Source: an uncultured Oscillospiraceae bacterium (GTDB taxonomy: Bacteria; Bacillota; Clostridia; Oscillospirales; Oscillospiraceae). Taken from it: a stretch of DNA of 59,830 nt. Where the stretch lies: positions 1 through 59,830 of the forward strand of contig CANQFV010000014.1 of assembly GCA_947599875.1 (NCBI GenBank). Reading direction: 5' to 3'. Positions 8,601-14,202 of this stretch are shown here, piece by piece. The notes below the pieces were generated by a model. That model had not been told where the DNA came from, searched no databases, and saw nothing but the letters and a program-made list of their open reading frames with translations. Both the position numbers and the translations under genes were made by a program. The first letter of the stretch is position 1, and each line of letters opens with the position of its first letter.

Positions 8601-9633
8601 CGTCTACACCGGCGCGCTGTACGACGACACGATGGGCGACTATATCGAGCTGCACGCCAGGGCGGTGCGCCTGCGCATCCCCTGCATCACGAGTCTGGAC
8701 ACCGCCGACGCCGTGGCCGACACGCTGATGAGCCGCTTCACCAACGAGAATACGGAGCTTGTGAACCTGAACGACATGCGCAAGTCCCGGGAGCTGGTGA
8801 GCTTCGCCAAGATGCACACCTGCGGCAGCGACTACATCTTCTTTGACAACCGGGACGGGCGCATCACAAGCCCGGAGTCCCTGAGCGTCACCTTGTGCGA
8901 CCGGGTCACCGGCATCGGCGGTGGGGCGCTTGTCCTCATTGAAAATTCCGCCGGCGCCGACGCCAAGATGCGCATCTTCAACCAGGACGGCACCGAGGGG
9001 CGCATGGCCGCCAACTCCATCCGCTGCGTTGGCAAGTACCTCTATGACAAGGGCATCGTCCGCCATGAGCATATGACCATCCAGACGGACACCGGCATCC
9101 GCTCCCTCCAGCTGTACACCCGCAACGGCCGGGTCAGCACCGTCAGCGTCCACATGGGCACCGCCTTCCTGGACGCCAGGAGGATGCAGGTGAATCTGAT
9201 CGGCAAGTCCCGGGTGGTGGACGAGCCTGTCACCGTGGACGGCCGGGAGTACCGCATCACCCTGTCCACCCTGGGCGTGCCCCACTGCACCGTCTTCACC
9301 CAGGATCTGGGCGGCGAGGACGTGACGGGCAACGGCGCGGCCCTTGTGAATTCCGGGCTTCTCCCCGAGGGGGCGTTTGTGGAGTTTGTGAAGGTGGTCA
9401 ACGACGACACCCTGCGCATCCGGGTCTACGCCCCGGACGAGGGGGAGACCCGGGCCAACGGCACCGCCGCCTGCGCCGCGGTCATCGCCGCCACCGAGCG
9501 CGGCAGCCTGAAAAAGGGCCGGGACATCACCGTAAAGCTCCCCGGCGGCGACGTCACCGTCAACTACTCCGATGAGTTCGTCACCCTCACCGGCGACGCG
9601 GTGATGGTGTTCGAGGGGGTATACGAATATTAA
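5602..9633 (+). CDS. carB: CarB large subunit fused to a catalytically degenerate DapF-like domain
   Basis: 1343 aa against about 1070 for ordinary CarB. Residues 1 to about 1060 form a complete carbamoyl-phosphate synthase large chain: two ATP-grasp halves (SGPIVIGQAAEFDYAG and SGPIRIGQGIEFDYSS), an oligomerisation segment and an MGS-like allosteric domain. From about residue 1064 a full-length diaminopimelate epimerase fold follows (FAKMHTCGSDYIFFD, NQDGTEGRMAANSIRC, GVPHC, DEGETRANGTAAC). Both catalytic cysteines are replaced: Cys of MCGNGIRC is Ala1136, and Cys of ETxACGTG is Asn1286. Substrate-contact Asn of GND, Asn of GNPHC and the ER pair are also changed. I infer an intact CPSase with a non-epimerase, probably structural or ligand-binding, tail. 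There is no frameshift at the junction. Confidence 0.93.
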   Translation: MPLDRSIKKVMVIGSGPIVIGQAAEFDYAGTQACRILRSEGVSSVLVNSNPATVMTDGEMADSVYLEPLNAETVKRIILKEKPDCLLAGLGGQTGLTIAMQLTHEGFLEKHGVRLIGTNAEAIDKAEDRELFKETMEQIGQPIIPSDIANDVDTCLAIADRIGYPVIVRPAFTLGGGGGGVAYNPQELREVAFVGLETSPITQVLIEKYIFGWKEIEFEVIRDGAGNVITVCSMENFDPVGIHTGDSIVVAPALTLMDKEYQMLRSAALDIITALGIEGGCNCQFALNPDSFEYAVIEVNPRVSRSSALASKATGYPIAKVAVKIALGYTLDEIRNDITGKTYACFEPTVDYCVVKFPKWPFDKFHGAGRRLGTQMKATGEVMSIGQNFESALMKAVRGAEIGQSTLNRAPEPGKTLEERLAAMDDLRIFTVFEALKAGVSPEHIHQVTMIDRWFLSKLQNLVNFENTVAEKGIDGETYLRGKRYGYTDAALRALSGQECIPHLDPVYKMVDTCAAEFEAETPYYYSAYDEKCDSRPQPRRRMSVIVIGSGPIRIGQGIEFDYSSVHCAVTLKKLGYDVVIINNNPETVSTDYDTADRLYFEPLTPEDVMGVIKVENPVGVVVAFGGQTAIRLTEYLDKAGIRILGTSAEGIDLAEDRERFDALLEKMEIKRPRGFGTHTLEEALEAANTLGYPVLLRPSYVIGGQNMVIAREDSDVRSYMALIFASTEREDNSVLVDKYMPGTELEVDVISDGTDVLMPGIMEHIERAGVHSGDSIAVYPPYNLTDKMMARVVECSTRLALELGTRGLVNIQYLIYKKELYVIEVNPRASRTVPYLSKVTGIPMVDVASRVMMGATLKGLGYERVLCDTPPYYAVKVPVFSFEKITDANSMLGPEMKSTGEVLGLGRTFSEALFKGLRAAGYNLSGAFTPGKNGVLLSIENHELPEVVKLAKKVNDLHMHLYATPDTAQVIESLGLQVTRVSHVHDAYSLMDEGRISFIVYTGALYDDTMGDYIELHARAVRLRIPCITSLDTADAVADTLMSRFTNENTELVNLNDMRKSRELVSFAKMHTCGSDYIFFDNRDGRITSPESLSVTLCDRVTGIGGGALVLIENSAGADAKMRIFNQDGTEGRMAANSIRCVGKYLYDKGIVRHEHMTIQTDTGIRSLQLYTRNGRVSTVSVHMGTAFLDARRMQVNLIGKSRVVDEPVTVDGREYRITLSTLGVPHCTVFTQDLGGEDVTGNGAALVNSGLLPEGAFVEFVKVVNDDTLRIRVYAPDEGETRANGTAACAAVIAATERGSLKKGRDITVKLPGGDVTVNYSDEFVTLTGDAVMVFEGVYEY

Positions 9634-9634
9634 G

Positions 9635-10141
9635 CTGGCTTTGAAGCCCGCTTCGCGGGCTTCAAATGCCAAGGGGACGCGTGCGGAAAGGCCGGGTTGA
9701 ATTCTGCGGAATTCAACCCGGCCTTTCCTGCTGCCGCGCTGCGCGACCAGTCTGCGGACTGGTCACTTGCGCGGCGAGAGGGATTTTTTGCGAGGCAAAG
9801 CCCCGCAAAAAATATTTGGATTGGGGGGCGGGACGAGAGATTTTTCGTTGACCGGAGGCCTTGACCCGGCGTTACAGAGGGACGGTTCTTTAGTCCCACC
9901 TGCGGTGTGACAAAAAAACCGTCCCTCAGTCCCGCCTTTTTCGGGGGCCTGGGGACGGCATACCGGGGCCCCACGCAATCACGATTGCGTGGGGGGAGGA
10001 GGAGCAAAGCCCGCGCCTGAGCCGTCACGCTCGCGTGGCGGCGAGGTTAAGCGGCTTTCGCGACGACGAAAGGAACCGTCCCCGTGTCACACCGGCTTTT
10101 CGCAAACGTCGCAGGGCGGGGCCCTGCGAAAAAATCCCGAA
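9635..10141 (+). repeat. Intergenic A-B-C-D element followed by T and E palindromic modules
   Basis: Begins one base after the carB stop. Hairpin A is 9640-9666 (TTTGAAGCCCG/CGGGCTTCAAA). Hairpin B is 9687-9726, an 18-bp perfect stem with apex GAATTC-TGCG-GAATTC. Hairpin C is 9732-9780 with inner stem GACCAGTC-TGCG-GACTGGTC. Hairpin D is 9783-9815 (TTTTTTGCGAGGC/GCCCCGCAAAAAA). Module T (GGGACGGTTCTTT...AACCGTCCC) spans about 9876-9945. The CCCCACGCAATCACGATTGCGTGGGG palindrome is near 9966-9993 and module E runs to about 10075. A degenerate reversed D ends the element near 10141. No credible coding frame. Confidence 0.75.
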
Positions 10142-10155
10142 ATGTTTGGCAAAGA

Positions 10156-10184
10156 TGTGACCTGGCGGGGAGAAATGTCGTGTA
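10156..10184 (+). promoter_or_regulatory. Possible ECF-type promoter of the sigma factor operon
   Basis: TGTGACC at 10156-10162, 16 nt, CGTGTA at 10179-10184, about 90 nt before the sigma factor start. It resembles alternative-sigma (ECF) promoters and a similar pair upstream of the serpin (TGTAACC, 15 nt, CGACTA). Autoregulation is typical of such sigma factors. This rests on two motif matches by eye. Confidence 0.35.
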
Positions 10185-10218
10185 TTGTAGTGAAAGGCGC
10201 GGCGCGCTACGCGGCGCT

Positions 10219-10249
10219 CCTCCGAGAAAAAGTCATTTTTTCTCGGAGG
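10219..10249 (+). promoter_or_regulatory. Perfect inverted repeat before the sigma factor ribosome site
   Basis: CTCCGAGAAAAA and TTTTTTCTCGGAG flank a 4-nt loop just upstream of the AGGAGG site of the sigma factor gene. It could be an attenuating stem or an operator, or limit readthrough from the repeat region. It lacks a trailing U-tract, so it is not a standard terminator. Confidence 0.4.
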
Positions 10250-10271
10250 ACAGTATCAGGAGGTGGTTTTT

Positions 10272-10832
10272 TTGAAGGATGAAGAGATCGTGGAGCTTTA
10301 CTGGGCGCGGTCGGAGCAGGCGCTGGCGGAGACGGAGAAGAGCTACGGAAGCTACTGCCGCTCCATCGCCCGGGGACTTCTGCCCCAGGAGGAGGACTGG
10401 GAGGAGTGCGTCAACGACACCTACCTGCGGGCCTGGGAGACCATCCCCCCGCGCCGTCCCGGCAGGCTCTCCACCTATCTGGGGAAGATCACCCGGAACC
10501 TGGCCCTGGACAGGTGTCGGTACGGCGGCCGGGAGAAGCGCGGCGGCGGCCAGGCCCCCCTGGTGTTGGAGGAGATCAGCACGTGCGTCCCCGGGTCGGA
10601 CAGCACCCAGGCGCTTATCGACCGGATGGCGCTGGTGGACTGCTTTGACCGCTTTCTGGCGGCCCTGCCCAGGGAGAGGCGGGACATCTTCGTGCGGCGG
10701 TACTGGTTTTTCAGCTCCGTCAAGGAGATTGCCGCGGATTTCTCCGTCAGCGAGAGCCGGGTCAAGATGATCCTGCTGCGCACGAGGGGCGAATTGAAGG
10801 AGACTTTGGAGAGGGAGGGACTTTGGATATGA
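10272..10832 (+). CDS. Sigma-70 family (ECF-like) RNA polymerase sigma factor
   Basis: A 186-aa sigma factor with region 2 (YLRAWETIPP...STYLGKITRNLALD, about 55-85) and a region 4 helix-turn-helix near the C-terminus (VKEIAADFSVSESRVKMILLRTRGELKE). I chose TTG at 10272 because it is 8 nt from AGGAGG; the GTG at 10263 lies inside that ribosome site. The stop overlaps the next gene's start (ATGA), so the DUF4179 protein is translationally coupled, as is usual for a sigma/anti-sigma pair. An ECF-like promoter is at 10156-10184. The stimulus it senses cannot be told from sequence. Confidence 0.88.
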   Translation: MKDEEIVELYWARSEQALAETEKSYGSYCRSIARGLLPQEEDWEECVNDTYLRAWETIPPRRPGRLSTYLGKITRNLALDRCRYGGREKRGGGQAPLVLEEISTCVPGSDSTQALIDRMALVDCFDRFLAALPRERRDIFVRRYWFFSSVKEIAADFSVSESRVKMILLRTRGELKETLEREGLWI

Positions 10833-11866
10833 CGGAAAAGGAATTTTTATCGGCCTTTGGGGAGATCAGCGAGACGTACATCGAGGCGGCCGCGGCCACC
10901 GTGGGAGGGGCCGGAAAGGCCCCCTCCCGGCGGATCAAAAGCAGGCTCTCCCTGGTGCTGATCGCGGCGGCGGTCTGCCTGCTGCTCATGGGCGCGGCGG
11001 CCGCGGTGGGGGCCATATACGGTGAGGACATCCAGAGCTGGTTTTCCCACCAGTGGGAGCTTGTCACCCGGCGGAACATGAGTGAGGGTCAGCTGGCCGT
11101 CATTGACCACCTGAGCCAGGACATCGGCCAGAGCGCCGCCGTGGACGGCGTGACCGTCACCGTGGACTCCGCCACCGTGGGGGACGGCAGCTTCTACCTC
11201 CTGCTGCGGGCGGAGGGCGTGAAGTTCTCCTCCAGGTACAATTACGGCTTTGGCGACATCCTGATGGAGCTTTCCCCGGATCCCCGGGATGAGGGCGAGA
11301 CCTTTGGCGGATACGGCTTCCAATACCAGGGCCTGGACGGGGACGGCGCCGCCCTCTTCCTCATCAGCTTCAACTACGCCGGATGGGGGGACGCCGGAGG
11401 GGACACAGGCCCCCTCCGGGTGACGCTGACCCTCAGGGATCTGACGCGCAGCCCCGAAAGGCGCACTGTGCTGGCCGGGGAGTGGGCGCTGTCCTTCTCC
11501 ATCGACCGCTCCCATCCCCCTCAGGCCGCCGCCCTGCCGGACACGCCGGTGACGCTGGAGGATCACCGCACTCACACCGGGGTGACCGTCTGGCTCCGGG
11601 ACATCCGGGTGACGAACACCGGTATCCGTTTCCGGTTGGACGACGCCTCCGGCTCCCTCGCCCCCTTCGACGGCCTGCGTCTGATCCTGAAAAGCGGCGC
11701 GGAGGTGGGCAACGACGGCGGCTACGGCGTCCCCCTGGACGGCGCCTTTCTGGAGTGGTCGTACATGTGGCAGTTCCCCGTAGACCTTGACGAGGCGGCG
11801 TATGTCTGCATCGGCGGCAAGCGGCTGCCCCTCCCCTCCGGGGAGCAGCAAGGCCAAAAGCCCTGA
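10829..11866 (+). CDS. Membrane DUF4179-type protein, probable anti-sigma partner
   Basis: 345 aa. A short cytoplasmic N-terminus (MTEKEFLSAFGEISETYIEAA) precedes one transmembrane helix at about residues 40-63 and a long extracytoplasmic region of beta-rich character (VDGVTVTVDSATVGDG..., VTLEDHRTHTGVTVWLRDIRV). This architecture is typical of DUF4179 proteins encoded after ECF-like sigma factors in Clostridia, where the N-terminal tail is thought to bind the sigma factor. The ATG at 10829 overlaps the sigma stop and follows GAGGGAGGG. No zinc-finger HxxxCxxC motif is seen in the N-terminal part. The anti-sigma role is inferred from gene order. Confidence 0.75.
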   Translation: MTEKEFLSAFGEISETYIEAAAATVGGAGKAPSRRIKSRLSLVLIAAAVCLLLMGAAAAVGAIYGEDIQSWFSHQWELVTRRNMSEGQLAVIDHLSQDIGQSAAVDGVTVTVDSATVGDGSFYLLLRAEGVKFSSRYNYGFGDILMELSPDPRDEGETFGGYGFQYQGLDGDGAALFLISFNYAGWGDAGGDTGPLRVTLTLRDLTRSPERRTVLAGEWALSFSIDRSHPPQAAALPDTPVTLEDHRTHTGVTVWLRDIRVTNTGIRFRLDDASGSLAPFDGLRLILKSGAEVGNDGGYGVPLDGAFLEWSYMWQFPVDLDEAAYVCIGGKRLPLPSGEQQGQKP

Positions 11867-11895
11867 AAAACCGTATCTTTGTGCAACTTGCCATC

Positions 11896-11924
11896 TTGTC
11901 TTTTGGATAATGAAGTGCTATGAT
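11896..11924 (+). promoter_or_regulatory. Promoter of the aromatic amino acid operon
   Basis: TTGTCT at 11896-11901, 17-nt spacer, TATGAT at 11919-11924. The predicted start near 11931 gives a leader of about 200 nt before aroF, containing the leader peptide and attenuator. Confidence 0.65.
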
Positions 11925-11955
11925 ATGTCCAACGCAATGCCCGCGAGGTGCAAAG

Positions 11956-12030
11956 ATGAACGCTACCCCCCTCAAAGACAACTATTTCGGCTATTATTTC
12001 AGCTTTACCTTCTTTTTTGGTAAGGTTTGA
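11956..12030 (+). CDS. Phe/Tyr-rich leader peptide of the aro operon
   Basis: A 24-codon reading frame with GAGGTG ribosome site (11945-11950) five bases before the ATG. Residues 10-21 read YFGYYFSFTFFF: nine of twelve are aromatic (six Phe and three Tyr in the whole peptide). It lies between a promoter and an intrinsic terminator, upstream of genes that make phenylalanine and tyrosine. This is the textbook arrangement for ribosome-mediated transcription attenuation. The stop codon (12028-12030) is three bases before a segment that can pair with the terminator arm. A ribosome finishing the peptide would cover that segment; one stalled for lack of charged Phe or Tyr tRNA would leave it free. 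Confidence 0.85.
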   Translation: MNATPLKDNYFGYYFSFTFFFGKV

Positions 12031-12033
12031 TGG

Positions 12034-12109
12034 GTTTGGCTGGAATAGGTTGACGGGCAGATCAAAAAACGCCTCAATTCCCACAGCCAAACGGCTGTGG
12101 GAATTTTTT
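12034..12109 (+). promoter_or_regulatory. Attenuator: antiterminator and intrinsic terminator before aroF
   Basis: Terminator: a perfect 13-bp stem, AATTCCCACAGCC (12076-12088) with GGCTGTGGGAATT (12093-12105), loop AAAC, then a T-run to 12109. Antiterminator: GTTTGGCTG (12034-12042) plus GAAT (12043-12046) can pair with CAGCCAAAC (12084-12092) and ATTC (12077-12080), leaving a 3-nt bulge. The two structures exclude each other because both use 12077-12092. With the leader peptide just upstream, this gives a simple aromatic-amino-acid sensing switch. The pairing was found by eye; no folding energies were computed. Confidence 0.82.
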
Positions 12110-12134
12110 CGGGCATGAACGGAGGAAATTTCTT

Positions 12135-13145
12135 ATGATCGTCATCTTAAAAGAGAACCCCAACAAGACCCAGGTGGACTCCCTTGTGGCCTGGCTGGAG
12201 AGCAAGGGCATCGAGATCCACACCTCTGTGGGCGAGCATCAGACCGTCATGGGCCTGGTGGGGGATACGTCCCAGCTGGACATGGATCTGCTGCTGGCCC
12301 TGGACATCGTGGAGGATGTGAAGCGCATCCAGGAGCCGTATAAAAACGCGAACCGCAAGTTCCACCCCAACGACACCGTCATCCAGGTGGGGGACACCAA
12401 GATCGGCGGGGGGAATCTCACCCTCATCGCCGGCCCCTGCTCGGTGGAGAATGAGGAACAGATCGTGGCCGTGGCCAAGGCCGTGAAGGCCTCCGGCGCC
12501 ACGCTGCTCCGGGGCGGCGCCTTCAAGCCCCGCACCTCCCCCTACTCCTTCCAGGGCCTGCACGAGGAGGGGATCCGCCTTCTCAAGCTGGCCAAGGAGG
12601 TGACGGGCCTGCCCATCGTCACGGAGCTTATGGACGCCAGTCACCTGCCCATGTTCAAGGACGTGGACATCATCCAGGTGGGCGCCCGGAATATGCAGAA
12701 CTTTGAGCTTTTAAAGCTCCTGGGCCGCCAGGAAAAGCCCATCCTCCTAAAGCGGGGCCTGGCCAACACCTACGAGGAGCTTTTGATGTCCGCCGAGTAC
12801 ATCATGGCCGGCGGCAACCAGAACGTGATCCTCTGCGAGCGGGGGATCCGCACCTTTGAGACGTACACCCGCAACACCCTGGACATCAGCGCCATCCCCG
12901 TTCTGAAAAAGCTCTCCCACCTGCCGGTGATCATCGACCCCAGCCACTCCGCCGGGAAGTGGGAGCTGGTGGAGCCCCTCTCCTGCGCCGCCGTGGCCGC
13001 CGGGGCCGACGGGCTGATCATCGAGGTCCACAACGACCCCGCCCACGCGCTGTGCGACGGCCCCCAGTCCCTGAAGCCCTCGGTCTTTGACCACCTGGCG
13101 GACAGGCTCCGGGCCATCCACGCCGTGGTAGCTGAGAGCCTGTAA
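12135..13145 (+). CDS. aroF: 3-deoxy-7-phosphoheptulonate (DAHP) synthase, class I-beta
   Basis: 336 aa. It condenses phosphoenolpyruvate and erythrose 4-phosphate, the first step of the shikimate pathway. The N-terminal about 70 residues form a ferredoxin-like regulatory domain (MIVILKENPNKTQVDSLVAWLE). The catalytic barrel follows with AGPCSVENEEQ, LRGGAFKPRTSPYSFQG, KRGLANTYEE and IDPSHSAGK. Start at ATG 12135 after GGAGG. It is the first gene of the aromatic operon, under leader-peptide attenuation. A terminator-like hairpin that overlaps its stop codon, part of an A-B-C-D repeat, separates it from tyrA, so aroF may be expressed more strongly than the downstream genes. Confidence 0.95.
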   Translation: MIVILKENPNKTQVDSLVAWLESKGIEIHTSVGEHQTVMGLVGDTSQLDMDLLLALDIVEDVKRIQEPYKNANRKFHPNDTVIQVGDTKIGGGNLTLIAGPCSVENEEQIVAVAKAVKASGATLLRGGAFKPRTSPYSFQGLHEEGIRLLKLAKEVTGLPIVTELMDASHLPMFKDVDIIQVGARNMQNFELLKLLGRQEKPILLKRGLANTYEELLMSAEYIMAGGNQNVILCERGIRTFETYTRNTLDISAIPVLKKLSHLPVIIDPSHSAGKWELVEPLSCAAVAAGADGLIIEVHNDPAHALCDGPQSLKPSVFDHLADRLRAIHAVVAESL

Positions 13146-13316
13146 AAAAGGCCGCAGGCCTTTTTTACAAGGGGACGCGTGCGGGAAATTTTTCTGAATT
13201 TTGCGAAATTCAGAAAAATTTCCCTGCCGCCGCCCTGCGCGCCCGGCCCGGAGGGCCGTACACTGGGGCGGCATAAGGGATTTTTTGCAAGGCGCACGTC
13301 CTTGCAAAAAATATTT
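13142..13316 (+). repeat. Solo A-B-C-D hairpin element between aroF and tyrA
   Basis: Hairpin A (GTAAAAAAGGCC/GGCCTTTTTTAC, 13142-13168) overlaps the aroF stop codon and looks like an intrinsic terminator. The ACGCGTGCGG spacer precedes hairpin B, with GAATTT-TGCG-AAATTC apex and AAATTTTTCT arms. Hairpin C has a GGCCCGGAGGGCC inner stem. Hairpin D is GCAAGG/CCTTGC flanked by T6 and A6. Flanks match other copies; arms do not. Confidence 0.75.
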
Positions 13317-13362
13317 AAGTTTAAGTTGTAAGATTCGTAATTTGAGATAAGGAAGATTGATT

Positions 13363-14202
13363 ATGTCAACCATCGGCATTGTGGGCCTTGGCCTTATCGG
13401 CGGTTCTATGGCCAAGGCGGTGAAATTTCACACCGATCACACCGTCTACGGCGCGGATCTGGACAGCGGCACGATGGCCCTGGCCTTCGCCTCCGGCGCC
13501 ATTGACAACGTGCTGGACGGGACAAGCATGGGCGCCTGCGACCTGATCCTGGCGGCCCTGCCCCCCCGGGCGCTTGTGGAGTGGGCCGGGGAGAACGCCC
13601 CCCGCATCCCCCCCTCCGCCGTTTTGGTGGATCTGTGCGGCGTGAAGCGGGTCATCGTCCAGGCCATCCGTCCCCTGGCCCGGAAATACGGCTTCTCCTA
13701 TGTGGGGGGACACCCTATGGCGGGGAAGGAACACGGGGGGTTTAAAAACTCCACCGCGCTGCTGTTCTCCGGGGCGTCCATGATCCTCACCCCCGACGGG
13801 GACACCGGCGCCCCCCTTTTGGAGCGGCTCCGGCGCTTCTTCCTCTCCCTGGGCTTCGGGGGGATCACCTACTCCACGCCGGAGGAGCATGACCGGATCA
13901 TCTCCTACACCTCCCAGCTTTGCCACATCACCTCATCGGCGTTTGTCAAGTCCCCCACGGCCCAGACCCAGATGGGCTTCTCCGCCGGCTCCTTCCGGGA
14001 TATGACCCGGGTGGCGTATCTGGACGAGAACATGTGGACGCAGCTCTTTCTGGCGGACGCGGACTTCCTCACCGGGGAGCTGGACACCCTCATCGGCCAT
14101 CTGACGGAGTACCGGGACGCCATAAAAGCCGGGGACGAAGGGCAGCTTCGGGAGCTTCTCCGCCAGGGGCGGGAGCTGAAAACAACGGCGGGAGGCACAT
14201 AA
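13363..14202 (+). CDS. tyrA: Prephenate dehydrogenase
   Basis: 279 aa. It oxidatively decarboxylates prephenate to 4-hydroxyphenylpyruvate, the tyrosine precursor, using NAD(P). The N-terminal Rossmann motif GIVGLGLIGGSMAKA and the GGHPMAGKEHGGF active-site segment (near residue 125) are clear. There is no C-terminal ACT domain, so direct tyrosine feedback is less likely than in longer TyrA forms. The ATG at 13363 is preferred to TTG 13357, which is too close to the AAGGA site. The stop overlaps the aroB start (TAATG). Confidence 0.93.
   Translation: MSTIGIVGLGLIGGSMAKAVKFHTDHTVYGADLDSGTMALAFASGAIDNVLDGTSMGACDLILAALPPRALVEWAGENAPRIPPSAVLVDLCGVKRVIVQAIRPLARKYGFSYVGGHPMAGKEHGGFKNSTALLFSGASMILTPDGDTGAPLLERLRRFFLSLGFGGITYSTPEEHDRIISYTSQLCHITSSAFVKSPTAQTQMGFSAGSFRDMTRVAYLDENMWTQLFLADADFLTGELDTLIGHLTEYRDAIKAGDEGQLRELLRQGRELKTTAGGT

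Noticed and set aside
8790-9633. Functional diaminopimelate epimerase completing the DapL pathway
   Set aside because: Both catalytic cysteines and several substrate-binding residues are substituted, so normal epimerase activity is unlikely.
5797-9672. A very long antisense open frame opposite carB, and similar long frames opposite most genes
   Set aside because: In this GC-rich, codon-biased DNA the opposite strand is open by chance. The translations are low-complexity (His/Gly/Val/Arg rich) and show no motifs, while the plus strand encodes clear conserved proteins.
10263-10271. GTG at 10263 as the sigma factor start
   Set aside because: It lies within the AGGAGG ribosome site; TTG at 10272 has proper spacing.
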